Of a stretch of 64,000 bases of DNA, positions 19,071 through 34,000 are shown piece by piece. The position numbers were made by a program, and so were the translations under genes. The notes under the pieces were generated by a model. That model was not told the origin of the DNA. It did no database searches and was given only the letters and a program-made list of their open reading frames with translations. The stretch lies in assembly GCA_028583405.1 (NCBI GenBank), contig CM053243.1, positions 38,150,998 through 38,214,997 of the forward strand. The letters are read 5' to 3'. Within the stretch, counting starts at the first letter, position 1; each line of letters begins with the position of its first letter. Source of the stretch: Pogonophryne albipinna (Eukaryota > Chordata > Actinopteri > Perciformes > Artedidraconidae).

Positions 19071-22000
19071 GTGAGACATATGACAATGACAGGTTTTACT
19101 TTTATTTTTCACCCATACCTGCAGTATAAAATTAAAGTAAACGTTTTTTGTGATATAAATTGAAGTTGCTAAAGGTTTGCTCTGTACAATTTGAAAATTG
19201 TTCACCACTCAGTAACTTATTTTTTTGACAAACAGCCTTCATAAGGTCAACATAAAATAATGAAACATGTATCAACCAGTGGTAAATACCTCGGCCAGAT
19301 TGGAGTTTAAATTTAAATACAGTAATATAATTGAATATCTGTATTGTATTGTATTGTGGACGTTATGCATGCATAATATTCATTTAATTTGTGACACTTT
19401 AGGGATTTATTTTAATAACACTTAAATACTTTTCTTATATAATAATACTTTCTTCTGTATTTTGCTGCATTGACACTTGAATGTATCTACCTGTCTGTCT
19501 GTTGAATAAATGCATGACATGACATGACACACATGACACTTTTTAAAAACATACAGTGTTCTCAAAATGGAAACAACCAGGGTCCTAGAATCAAACCATG
19601 TGGAACACCAAACAACATTTAAGCAAAGAACAAAGATACAGAAGACCAGAGCACGTTCTACGATATAGTTTATTCCATTTTTAAGCTTTCGGCCAATATC
19701 TTTCTGAGGGGTGATTATTTTAACAACTCCTATACAGGGTATACCCTTAACATCATCCATCAGATTATCAGTTATAAATAATCATGTTAAATTGATTGGT
19801 GGTGTAAACTGCCTGCAAAGTACACTGATAACATTTGTCTTTACAACATTTAGTTTGGTTTCCAGAGCTTCAAACCCACATTTAATAATTCCAGCTGTGT
19901 TATTCGTTGGCGTCTTCAGCAGTCTTGTGTATTGCTTTGAAATGCTTTACTTTTCTTTGGCACTGCAGCAACAGAGGTGTCGTACAACAGAGCTATAAGA
20001 CAGCGGCTCTCAGCTGTGCTCCATTCCTGGTATACCTTCACTTTTCCCTCTACCCTCGCTCGGGAGAGTAACTCCCCTTCACCAGGGGAAGGTGACGCAA
20101 GACATATGTTTGATAAATTGTCCAAAAAGTGGCCAAATGCTGTCGACACCTAACTGAGATCTGGGGCCTCATTTATAACGCCTTGCGTAGGATTCACGGT
20201 GGGAAGGTTGCTTACGTAGGACAAAGCAGCAAATAAATACGCACAGACATTTTCCGATTCATCAAACACTGCGTACCGGCGTAGGACGTGCGTGCGGCAT
20301 GTCCTACGCCGGTTTCCCTTTATAAATCACAATCAACTCGAAATGCGGCGCAGCTTTTGCGGGTTTCACGTAACGCCCATATTTGCCTATAAATAGTCAA
20401 AGAAACGCCCCGTATTAATGTTCATTTTGTCTGACTGCATGAAGAAGATCGCAGGAAATGACGACAGAACAGCTAAAAAATACATTTCACACCGTGTCAG
20501 GTTTTGGTTCTTTTGGGAAGTTGGAGATAAATCACATTGTTTGGTGGATGCAGTTTGAACCAGAGTAGCAGCATGGAGGTTGGATCATCACCAAAATAAA
20601 TAAGTGATACGAAAAAAGTTAATGACAAAATACACATAACCTTCCTTAGGATCGGAAAATGTCTGTGCGTATTTATTTGCTTTATCCTACGTAAGCAACC
20701 TTCCCACGTGAATCCTACGCAAGGCTTAATAACAGCCTGTCCTCCTACAAAAAACGACCATATAGGTCGATTGTTCAGCAGCTTATTACGACCCAGAGAC
20801 ACGTTTTAAAGTGTATGTTGTTTCTTACACGACCACTACAGTGTGTTGAGGTATTAAACGGAGGCCTGCCCACACCTAAGGAGAGGGAACATTTAATGAA
20901 CCTCCACCTGCTGTCCACAAAGCATTTTATCCAGCCTGTCCTCCTACAAAAAACGACCATATAGGTTGATTGTTCAGCAGCTTATTACGACCCAGAGTCA
21001 CGTTTTAAAGTGTAGCACCTCTAGTGGTCGTGTAAGAAGCAACATGCTCCCGGCCCGTTCATTGCAAACGCTCCGGAGGGACGTTTATTCACAAATAACC
21101 CTCTTGAAAATCCTAAATTGTGGAATAGTTTGGACATTAAAATGCTTTTAGATTAGATTTCTGGCGAGAAGTGTATATTGTACTCTTAGAATCCACGTCC
21201 AGTCGATGTATAGGATCTATAGTTTGATAGATATTACGAAGATGATTTGAGGTCTCGCCAGGATAACGTGTATGCAGCTTCCATGTAAAGTTAGCGTGGG
21301 TGAAAACTGTTTTTCCGGTCTCGAAGTTTTCATAATAAAACCGGATATATTCCCCTCACTGTCAAATGATTACACAGTGATATCTGCATTACTCATCATC
21401 CACTAAAAAACATCAGTTTATCCTTGTTAATTACACAATATTGATTGTTTGTGTACAATGCTTTTGTGTTTTTAACCTTCGATTAAGAGAAACAAATAGT
21501 CTTTTCGGAGTTAAGACACTACAGTTTCCGAAGACACTACACAACCAGAATCCCCAGCTATCGTTTGGGACTACAACATCCGCCTTGCTTTACAAACCCC
21601 GTGATTAGTCATCAAGCCCTGTGATTGGATGTTGGAGTGGCAGTGCGACAAGGTTACGCCGAGCATCAACAGCTCTTTGAAATGAAATGGAACCACCACA
21701 ATTAGAAGTTGCCAGTATTAAACTGTGTACACCCTGGAGGTTTAGGGGATACGAAACACAGTGGTGTTATCAAATGTAAAACATATAATTAATAAATGGG
21801 CGAATTAATATACCCACATGACACCTAAGGTCAGAAGAGCTTTATTTAACAGCTGGTCTTATGTCTGTGACCCCTCCTGTTGTTCATTGATAAGCCTGAA
21901 ACATGCACTTGTCAAGGTTCAGAGGCACATTTTGCAAATATGGCAGTAGCCATCGATCATCTTAAGATAAGATATACTTTATTGATCCCAAGTTGGGAAA

Positions 22001-25000
22001 TGTTTTTGTTATGGACTACTTTGTAATTCTACTCCACTACAATTCAGAGGTTAACCAGGTATTTTTACTCCACTATATTTATTTTAGTTACTTTGCAGAT
22101 TCTGATTAATGATGTGAAATATAAACAACCCTTAAATCAGACTTTAGTTACACCTGAGTCAAATTCAGGGAAGGTGATTGTCAAGTGCCAAAATAAACTA
22201 TGCAATATATTGGACGTTAAGTACTTTGTCAGACTTCATATTTATCTGTGATAACCGCAACGTTTTTTTCTATTTTCAAAAGAAGACCTTAACTTAAAGT
22301 ATTCTTTAATGTTTAAATAAAGCCTTATTAGTTTGTCTGTTTTGCACATCCTCCTGTTAATATCTTTGGACGTCCTGCACTAAACTGTTTTATTGTAGAG
22401 ATCACGACAGTATCTTCTTCATATTTTCAATTGTGTATATAGGCTACTCTTAATATTTAAATGTTTTCATCAAATAAAACAACAAAATTCAATAACGTGC
22501 TTTAACCACTAGGCGGTGTGGGTTAAAAAACCAGTGGTGTAGTTAATAAAACATAATAATATCAAACATAATATGACTATTAACTTTATTGTGAAATTAA
22601 AACAGAACGGTAAAGGAAAATACAGTTTCAGTCTCTCGATTTGAAGCTTATGCATTGTACCATGAACCTGTATAGACCTGTAACAGTCAACTGCATGAGG
22701 AGTTGGAAAGGTAGTTCAGAAAATAAGTAATATCTTTAAAAACTACAAAAAAGTCCCTTTCTATCAGCTGTGCACCGTTATGGTGTAAATACAGACTATC
22801 TACCAATTGGATCAAATATAAAAGTCAGCCAAATTAGTGTTGATACTGCAAGGAGACGTATTGTGTGAAAATAAATGGAAGATGTTGTTTAATTGCTGAT
22901 ATATTTATGATCCACGTCACGTATTCAGTTTTGGCGGCATTTCTTACAGTTTGTCAAAAGGTCTTCTGATCAGGGCTCTATAAATAGATATCTACGGCAG
23001 ATATGTAATATTTAATGCAGCCGAACCGTGTATTACAATGCCGTTATGTGATGACTTTCAAAGAGAAAAGCAAGAACACTCGGAATAAAGTATTATTTAA
23101 AAAAAATGTTTTTCCAATTTCATATCACATAAACACCATATCCCGAAATGCATTGCGGCTAAAACAATCGATGTTTTAGCCTATCAAAACCTCTGAAAAA
23201 AGAAAGGTGTCTCTCAGAATCGAAAGAGAAAAACCTATGGGAAAAAACACAAAAGCATTGTGCACAATTTAAACCAATAAATGTCGTATAATTAACAAGG
23301 ATAAACTGATGTTTTTTAGTTGATGAGTACTGCAGATATCACTGTTAAATCATTTGATCATTGGTTTTATTATGAAAACGTCGAGACCGGAAATACTGTT
23401 TTCAACCCGTAACTTTACATGGAGGCTGCCGCATACCTCAAATCATCTTCGTAATATCTATCAAACTATAGATCCTACATATCGACTGGACGTGGATTCT
23501 AAAAGTACAATATATACTTCTCGCTAGAAATATAATCAAAAAGCGTTTTAATGGCCAAACTATCCTACAATTTAGGATTTTACAGAGAGGGTTATTTGTG
23601 AATAAACGACCATCTGTAACGTTTGCATTCAACGGGAGCACTTGAGGGCGAAAACTTTAAAACGTAATTATAGGACGTATTAAGCGCTTGAACAAACAAC
23701 ATATTTGGTCGTATGAGTTGGAGGACTTGTTATTTTATCAATTCCCCCCATGCAGGTCACCTCGGCAAGTGGTCTGGCTGATTGGTTGGTTCCAAATCCT
23801 AGTGAGATCTGATCTCTGAAACAGTGCATGCTTACTGGCATGATCAGATGACAAGAGTGTATAAAAAAAACAGTTTTCAGAAAATATGATACTTATCTCA
23901 TAGTTGTTTTTTTCAATTGTGTTCCAGAGTTATCGATCTCAATAGCGTCTTTAACCTCAAAATATACCCAAAGACATGCTTTTGCATTGGTTTACACTAC
24001 CGTTACTCTCCCTCTTGACAAGGGGTAAAGGCTCTGGAATCTATCATCACAACCTATTTTAATTCAATCTCATTTGATCGTAAGCTTTTCTTTTCCTTTA
24101 TACCCTTTTACTGTTTACTTCTCCTTGGACCTATTTTGGCAACTTACTCCAAATCCTCTCCTCTAACAGGCACCGGGAACCTAATTTAATGTGTTGTTTT
24201 CTTTGTTATTTTCTTCTCTCTCCTAACTACTGTTCCCCATTATTAGTGAGTTTCTTGTTTCCTCAGTGATCAGTGGAACATTGCTATGTGACTTCACTAT
24301 AACAAATTACACTCTGCTGCAGAGTTCAATGGCTTCTTTTATGGCTGCAACTTCCTTAATGGCCATGACATCATCTGGCTGAGTCCTGAATCCCCTCCTG
24401 CGCTACTACCCACACACACACAAAGAAAATGCAGTTCCCCCGACCTTCATTGCCTCATTGTGTAAATGGTGGAAAAAGTGATGCATATCAGACATATTTC
24501 CCCCATCATTTGGTCTTTTCACATTTGTGCTTCTCAGCGTCAAGTTAAATCACCCAGCAGGCTCTAAAGGTACCTGGAAGTAAACATTGTCCTGCAGAGA
24601 CAATACCCTGTAACAGCAGTTATTTGTTGCGTGAAAAAGTGGAGCAGTCATGCTCTATGTTATTGATATTTAACGTACTGGCATTTGATAGAGGACCATG
24701 ACTTGATACCCTCAGCTGTCAACATCCCTGTCATCCCTGTACAGGACTCTTTTTTACTTGTGGATTTGTTTAAAGATAGAATTAAGGATATTTAAGCCCC
24801 AAAATATTTAAAGGGGCCCTATTAAGCTAATTTCCAGGTTCATATTTGTATTTCTTGCCTCTACTATGACATGTTTTCATGATTATTGTTCAAAAAGGTC
24901 TTTATTTCTCTCATACTGCTTGTGCTGCAGCACCTCTTTTCACCCTCTGTCTGAAACCAGAGCCCAGTCTGCTCTGATTGGTTAGCTGACTGGCTCTGTT

Positions 25001-28000
25001 GTGATTGGTCAACTGCATAGTGATGTCCCGCTCCTTAGCCTCTCTATATATATAATGTGTTGGAGCGCTATACAAAGGAAGTGCAAGTGTTACGTACAGT
25101 ATGGATGTCACTGTCGCGAAGGTTTGTTGTGGCATTTCAAGCAGGGGGGAAGTGTATGGGAGAGAAACTCCCTGGGAGGAACTGGCTGTGTTTTATATTT
25201 TCTGCGCAAGAAACCCTGTTTCCTAGAACGTTGGCTCTTAATTGTTTTGCCATTTACACTGTGGTGTCAAACGTAAATCTGTGCCTGGATTATGTTCAGA
25301 GGATTGTCTTTTTGAGTGAATGAAAAGCTACCGCCCTTGAGTCAGTGGTGGTCAGGGTGGGTGGAGGGCGTGCAGAGCTCAGGCCTTTAACACCAAAGTG
25401 CATCCAGAGTCCTGTCTGTAATTTGGTTTGGCAATATGAGCACTTTGGTTTAGGTTAGGGAAAGAACGTGGTTTCTATTAAAAATTAATAAAAAATGTTG
25501 TGTATCAAGTCACCGCATACTTTTTCTGTATTAAACCAGATGACAATCTTTCCTTAGCATTACCTAAGCACTGTCTGTTCCAAATCATAACCATAAAAAG
25601 TTGAATAATGCTGTTAAAATGAGCAGATCAAGTTTTTAAAACATGCAGCAGCCGCGATAAGGTCCTTTGAGGATATCATAGTCATCCCTTGGTGCCTTAC
25701 AATAATGATGATGTCCAGACCTCATCTCCAGTTGATCCAATTTCATCCCCAAAAGACGTCCAAAACATACTTCTCATCTCAGATCAAATTGATTTACATA
25801 AACTAAAGGCTTACTCTTGCCAATATGTCTCTCTCACACTCTTGTGAGTGTGATCGCATGTAGGTCACTTTACCACATGATACCGCAGAATGTTTGACTC
25901 ACAGCCGTTCGTGGCCAGTGTCCTCGCATACAGCCATAACAAATGACATCATCTGCATGCGATTTTTATATTTGAATTAGTTTTTTGCACTTTGAAGTAA
26001 TGATTTCATTCAACCAAATGTTTCATGAGCACATGTTGAGAGAATTAATCATATTTTCAAGGCAACTGGTCCGCATGTTTTATATATTTGTTTTACCAAC
26101 ATGCTCAAGGTTTTGGTTGTTTTTTTTCCTTTACACTGCTACAGTCTTGGGACTTAACTCACAATCTGCTTTTACCAGCATGTTTTTACCAGTTCAACCA
26201 TGCAAACAAATGTATTTAGCCAATTAATGAGGCTTCAGCAGTCTTTGTTAATAAAACAACTCAGTAACCCCCAAAGTTTGGCTGTTTTAGTACAAAAACA
26301 GGGGACTTTGGAAGATTATTCACCACAATGAATTGATAACTGGCTTTTCTTAAAGCTTCATATTCATTTGTAAACTTTTTAATATGTATTCTGCACAGAA
26401 CAAGAATTGTAGATTTGATCTCCCATTACTTATAATAGAAATTATCTAAAAACAGGAGGAATTGTTACACCAACAAAACCTGTTTCAGTGTTCAAAATAC
26501 ATCGTTTCTGTCAGTTACAGTGTAGAAAGAAGATTTGATAGCATAGAACGGTATTAGATACATTTTTTGGAAAGCAGTAAAAAAGCAACACAAAAAAATC
26601 AATTAGCTACAAATGCCAAATACCACAAATATAAACAGGTTGACATTAAGGATTGCAGATATGGAAATTGGCATGTAGCCATTTTCAGAAAGCTAAAGGA
26701 GCTCCATGATTCTGACAATTACCAAATGCCATGACATCTTAGCCAGATTGTCTTAACTACTTTAATTGCAGTTAAAACAAAACCTGAGTGTAAAAAGTCT
26801 GCCAGTTTGTCAACTGTTTGGGTAATGCAATTAACCTTTGTCTTCGCTTTCAAATAAGTTTGGCTAACCCTACAGTATGTGTTATTTTTACTTACAACGG
26901 TTCTTTTTTTGCCCATTGAGAAATGTTATTAAGATCTCAGCAGTTATGCATGAGTGCACAACGTTATCATGTCCAGATGTCTGAAAATACAGTGTGATTT
27001 AAAATTGTAAACTGTAATTATCCTTTCAAAACAATGACATAATTATGAAAATGTGTTTTTTTAACAGGTGCTCTCCAGAGACAGCTGGTTTCAAGCCAAG
27101 GTTCTTGTTATTACAAATGTTTGAGCAGATTTTCTCCAGAACTCTATCAGTATGGAAAGATGATGTTGCGGCTAGTCAAAATTCCAGTTTTTCTCCATCC
27201 TCCGTCTTGCTCCTCCTCCGTCTCTTCACCTCCACCCCCTCTGTCTTTGTTTCTCTCCAGAGATTTGAATGAAGTGAAACAGCACGGCAGCTGGCTCCAG
27301 CTCCACCAGATGTGCTTGGACAATAAAGAGAGTTATTGTTATCAAGTCATTTCTCTCTGGAAACAGAAGAGCTGAATGGACTTTTAATAGAAGAGAACAT
27401 CTTTTTGTTTCCTTTTGCTTTTTAAAATCCACTGAAAATCCCTTCTATATAAACTTTTCCATTTTAACCTTTCAATATTAGCAATTGAATAAATAATGTG
27501 AATCTGTACATGATGAGAGATAACATGGTTTCGATTTTTGATTACACTGAATTTACCTTCATCTTATAGTATAGCCCTCTGTCCACAAAATGTTGGTTTA
27601 CTTATTTTACCCTATTGTGCTTTGTTAGGGTTTTCTCTTTCCTGTAGTGTGTTATAAAGGTTTATGTGCATGTGAATGGTCTGCGAAAATCCCAAAGTTC
27701 CCTCCAGAGGGAGTTTCTCTCCCACACACTGCCCCCCCTGCCTGAAACACCTCCATTGGACTCCTTTGTTAACTTCAGCGACATGTTGACATCACTTTGT
27801 AACACTCATGCTTCTATTGACTTGCAACACATTGTTCATGATATACGATTGACCAATCACAACAGAGCCGGCCAGCTAACTAATCAGAGCACACTGGGCT
27901 TTGGTTCAGACAGAGGGTGAAAAGAGGTGCTGCAGCACAGGCAGTATGAGAAAAACAAAGACCTTTTTGAACATTAAAGCATCTAAACATGTCACAGTAC

Positions 28001-31000
28001 AGGCACTAAATACAAATATGAACCTGAAAAATGTGCATTATAGGGCCGCTTAAGGCTCCAATTTAAAGAAACCCCAATGCACTGCTGGGTTGTACAAATG
28101 CTTCGAGCCAAGTAGAATCTAACAGTTCAAAGTTTGTCTTGTTTCTATTGCCGGTTATCAGCTTTAAGGAGGATGAACTTAAGGTTTAGGGTTAGGGTAT
28201 ATTGAGTAACTTTCTCATCTGGATAGCCAAACATTGATCAAACAAAGAAAAGTGTATTTTTTTAATGTCCAGATACAAAATGTGTCAGGACGAAGTTGGA
28301 AAAAATGCCCATAAAATTACGGACAAGACATCTACAATATATTTGTTAGATGGAATTGTGCAAAAGTCGAAGAAAGTTGTATTCAAGGTGTTTTCCTTGG
28401 AGCCTCTATAATGTTGGAAGGCTCCTATATGGTATTCAATTAGTGTTTTGGGGGTATTTTAAGAGAATGGTGACTAGCCTGTTAATGTCTGTGTTGGTTA
28501 CAGTTTGACTGCCCAGCGGAGCCAGGAGGATGCTGAGGAGGTGGAGCGGGAAAGAAGGAGGAGAGCCAGAGAGACGCAGAGAGGGGAGGGGAGCACCTCT
28601 TGGCCCGAGCCCCCGCAACAATCAGAGCGTACACAAAACACAGAGTGAGTAGAACATTCAGACACACAGATTAAAGAGGCCCTTTTAAGCTTTCTTGGGG
28701 TTTGTCCCTTTCTTGTAGTGTGTTATACAGGTTGCATGTAAATGGTCTGCAAAGGCGTAACATAGTGGTGTCACAAAGATAGGCCAAGGGGCAGGACATC
28801 TCTATGCGATTGACCAATCACAACTGAGCCAGCCAGCTAACCAATTAGAGCAGACTGAGCTCTGGTTTCAGACAGAGGGTGAAAAGAGGTGCTGCAGCAC
28901 AGACAGTATGAGAACAATAAAGACCTTTTTGAACATTAAAGTATGGACACATGTCACAGTAAAGGATACAAAATACAAACATGTACCAGAAAAATGTGCA
29001 TTATAGGGCCCCTTTTAAAGCAGGGACACATACAAATACATGCACGCACACACTTTGTTTTTAAATATAGATTTCTGTCAAAGAGTTTCCATCTGTTGTC
29101 TTTATGTTCATTTTCTCATTATTGCGCACAATGGATCAGCACTGTTCTATTTTAATTTCTTTTTTCAGGTACAATTTCTTAAGGGTTACAAGGTAAAACT
29201 AATAAAAAAAAAAAATGTTAAGTGAAAGCTGGAATTCATTTGGAAAAAAGGTAATTGAGCGCTCCTGGTTGAAAGTGGACATTGAAACTGGCTGCTGGCT
29301 GTAGCTTTACATTTGCCATAAAGTTTGGTAACTTTCTATCCATCTTTTAGTGAGAAATCCAAATCACAAATTCCTGAAATGTCAAACGATTGTTTTTTTA
29401 TTAAAATTAATTAATTAATTTTAGATTGGTGTCCAGATAAGTAAAAGGTGTTTAGTGAGAATAACATCTGGATTGTATCTCTTTAACTGTGCTAGATGTG
29501 AGACCTGTGTTTCTGATGTTGGAGACAGGGCGACCCGTTTGTTTGTGTAAACTGTCCTAGATGATTACAGATGAGTCTCCATTACCTGCAGGGCTGATTA
29601 CAGGGGAACAGACGTGTTTGTTTGTTCGCAATCAGTAGGTTAAGCTCAGTGATGCTGCAGGTGAAGGCGCTGAGAGAGCTGCAGTTTGTGTTCGACCAGT
29701 CAGCGAAGTGACGTCTCTAAAAGGGACATGTCTTCCTCACCTGAGAGTGTGAGCGGCTGAGCATGCTCATTTACAGCACCTTGAAGCAGAATGCAGTTCG
29801 CTCATTAAATACTCCACTGTGAGCTGGTTTAGTCATCAGCTTAATGTTTTATCCTGCCTGATGATATTAATATTCTTTATCGACGACAACAGGGACACTG
29901 ATGTGCTGTTTACACGGGAACGAAACGGGTTGTATCTGTTACTTTTCTCTTTCGTATAGCCCGTTCGTTCACACGAGGCCGTAATGGAACCGCGGAAACG
30001 GACCCCTAAAACGATAATGGGTCCCAAGGTGGATAGATCTGCGGACGGAACGCTCTGGGGGGCCAAACGGCTCCGTGTGTACGTCCTATACGATCATTTC
30101 CTGATAACGATGAAGACATAGCCCCGCCTCTCCCCACCTCTGCTGCTCACTGCTGTAGCATGGTCAGTAGCTACTGTCAGTAGCTACTGACCATGCTACA
30201 GATGTTAGTGCAAAATCTACAGCTCCTCTACCACAACCATCAGCAACAAGTGGACATGGAGAACTACATGAACTACATGTCGCTACATCCACCGCGGAGA
30301 ATAAACAGAAGGTTTGCTCGGGGGTCTTCTTTGCTGCTCTTGGTGTATTTTGTGGCGGACGTATAACGTCACTTACAGGCCCGGCATATGTACTACAGCG
30401 TCTCCAGCGGGTTGAGCGGTCTCGTGTGAAGGGACATGTTTATTGAGCCGTTCGTTTGTGTTTGCGTTCCCGTGTAAATGGGGTCTGAAGCTCCAAAAAC
30501 AAGTGTGGTTGCCAAGATGCTCAAGAATAGTGCTGAAAATTCAGAACAACATTTTTGAATTAAAAGACAAATTAAGCCCCAAGTCTGTTTTTCAGGTCTC
30601 AGGCTCGAAAATGACATTCCCAGAACAAATGACTATATCTTCACTTCTAAAAGGGGTAAATTAATCATCTTTTTTCTCAAAGTAATGATAAACCTGTGAG
30701 TTGGATGTAGAAGAGTCTGAATCAATATAGATTTTTTTTATTTTAAAGTAAATTCAGATTGAACATAGTAAACATTTTTAAATTATAGTGTCCGTCCAAA
30801 GAAAAAACATTACTTATAGTGAAAACCACCCTTGAATGATGGGATCGGAGACTAAAAGCTTTAGGAATCCAAACAATAACATATAATAAGTACCCTGTAT
30901 CAAGATTGATGCAAAACAGGTGAAATTTGAAAAAATAAAATATGGGTGTATTTGCCATATGTCTGGCCCCCCTAGGTCGATTTTGATGATTGACACCTCT

Positions 31001-34000
31001 TTTGAACCGTTAGAGCCAATATAATCGAGGGGAGGTTCCTAAAATCCATCTAAACATTACCATTGGTGAATGCAGGCCAGCACGCCCAAAACCGGTAGCT
31101 GGGTTGTAATCCTCACACATATGAAAACAACAACACATCTCAGTTTTTGAAGGGTTTTGACAAAAATGGAATGACGGATTATAAGTAATCATTTCAAAGT
31201 GACACAGACACATTGGATTGACCTTCAGTCGCATTTTTATCGTTTTAATGCCATTGAACACAACTTTTGATCAGAAATCAGCAAAGGTAAGACATATTTG
31301 ACGTTTTTGCTCAGTAAAGCTACGCTGTGTGTGTTGTCTGGGTTTGCCTGAGCTGCCGCGAGCTTTGGTCGCACAGTGATGATACTTATACCGCTAGAAT
31401 CTGTGGAATATCTTGGTTGTGCAGATCCGATAAGTAATAAAGTATTTATACCGTGAGTTCTGTGCTAAGTGCGTTAGCATTTCTTCGCTCAAGGCCAATT
31501 CAGAGGCTCGGCGTTAGAGTTGTGTTGTTAATACTGCCTGATAGCTAAGTTTCTTCCCGTTAAGTGGGTATGACACATTCATAGTTTGTTAAATATTAAG
31601 AAGCCCTCAGACGCTGTTTCTTGCAAGATGTTGCGTTTTGCCCCCGGTACCAGGGGCATGGGGCTTAACTGGTCATAATTCCATTGTTGAGGTCTACTAG
31701 AATAGATGTATATTGTGCAATTTTCCAAACTCACATTGGTTTCTCAAACAGCATCTCTGTAAACGACGTGTATTCACTGAATTTCACTCTCTGCCTTTAA
31801 CGGCTCGTTGTAGCTCCAATAGCTCCAGCCCCCACCCTCCCTGTGAGCACAGTGTGCTCTGATTGGTCGGGACGTTGTGAATCGTGCTGAGCTCCGTGGA
31901 GGTGTGATTTCCTTGTTTAGCGATACACAGCGAAACACAGACAAACTCATCCTGAGCACACACAAACTCACAGCCGAAGTAAAAACAATAAGTGTGGCTT
32001 GATATTGAGTCAGAAAAAGGTTGATAAACGCTGTGAGAATGGGTCTGCAGACATAATTTCGCCGCGATCCCAACTGTCTGTTATCAGCCTGCAGCCAGGG
32101 AGGAGAAATCAGCAGAGCTGCCTATGTTACCGAATAAGATGTGGGCCAGACTTATTACTGAATATCATTCTTAATGTGATACCAAGTCTATCTGTTAAAT
32201 GCATCAATCTGGTGCACTTGGAGAGCAAAATTAGGCACTAAATCTATGGATACATCTCTCAACACCCATATGAAACAGATTTACTTTTTCTTTCAACATT
32301 TATTTGAACAGCAAGTGGAGGCAAAAAGTGACTGCACCCAAAACAATAAACCTGCTAGCTAACTAGCCTAAACTCAGTAATAGAATGTGGGCAACACGTT
32401 CTTCTCCACAGCCGCGCAACCTCTGAGTCAGACGTAATTTCCCCCTTTTCTATCCTACGGGTACAGCCCATGGATGTGCAGCCACTGAACCCCGTTTCCC
32501 TGACAACCCCACCCCCCCCACCCCCCCCCCATGCAAGCCCGTCCAACCCTGTCTCCTAAAAATGACGTTCCCACAGAACTAAACTGCATTCTCAATTACG
32601 TTTAGCTAGAAACGTATTTTCTCCCACGTTACGTTCATTATGAACGTATCTCAAATACGTTTATTTTCTACATATCTTCTAGAAACATATTTTCTCCCAC
32701 GTTACGTTTCTTATGAACGTATCTTAAATACGTTTATTTTCTACATATCTTTGCCATTTATTGTCTTGCTTATAATAATGATAATAGTCATTTATAAATA
32801 TCATTTTAGAGCACACATTTGAAATCAGTAGGCCAGGCTGTAATTTCTCCAGCTGTTACTCTCATGAGCGAGACAGAAAATAATAGTTTTAACATGCCAA
32901 AAAGCTGCTGTGTCGTTTATTGCACCTCAAACATTAAAACAAATCCAGAGTTACGTGTTTCTGTACTTCCTCTAAGAAGAAAGGACAGTAACAGAAGATC
33001 TCTGTGACGCCAGATGTGGTGTTGTTAATGCGATACATATGATATCCGGGAAAAAAATCAGTTTAGGATGGCCGAAGATACTACACTACCCATAATCCCC
33101 AGCTATCGTTTGGGACGACAGTCCCGTTGACAAACCCCGTGATTAATCTTCAAACTCTGGGACTGGATGTTGGAGTGGCAGTGCGCCAAGGTTACGCCGA
33201 GCGTCAAGCTCTTTGAAATGGAACGAAACCACGGCAGACTATTCAAAACTGGACTCGAACGCCCCCCGAGAACTACACATGCTGGCTATTGTGTTTCGCA
33301 ACATGTTCTCTATGGCACGTCTCTACTGGGAATTGTAGTTTTAAAAGACGTTTTCGTTTTTCCCAAAATTAGAAGTTGACAGTATTAAACTGTGTACAGC
33401 CCTGGAGGTTTAGGTGATAGGAAACACATTGGTGTGTACAAATTTAAAACATGTAATTACTAAATGGGTGAAAATCGCTTGTGTCCATAATGCGCTGCAT
33501 TAATATATACCCACATGACAGCTCATTGTTACTTTGTAATTCTACTCCACTACAATTCAGAGGTTAACCTGGTATTTTTACTCCACTACATTTATTTTAG
33601 TTACTTTGCAGATTCTGATTAATGATGTGAAATATAAACAACCCTTAAAGCAGACTTTAGTTACACCTGAGTAAAATTCAGGGAAGGTGCCAACAATCAG
33701 GAGAGATATTTGATAGTTGGTGCTTGAGAAGACTAAACATTTATCTGCAGATCTCTATAAAGTATATTAATTACTCGTTATTCTCTACTAATAGTTAATA
33801 AAAAATTGTATATAATGGCTATTTTGCACATCCCTTTCAAGATTTTCAAAGGTTTATTGACATATCATATACACAACTAGTGTAGTTATGCAATGAATGA
33901 AAATCTTGGGTCACAGGTTCCTCAACAGTGCATTACGACATCTATCAATATGTGTGTACCTCCACCATTAAACTGTCAAATTCTGCACATTTCTTATACT

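Noticed and set aside
18758..19208. Overlapping minus-strand frames over LSP1 exon 1
   Set aside because: Low-complexity Leu/Val translation of the antisense of the 5' UTR and exon 1. No splice or domain support.
32819..33007. Independent host THAP gene
   Set aside because: Half a domain, mirrored exactly in the other arm of a foldback element, with a stop before the zinc-binding site is complete.
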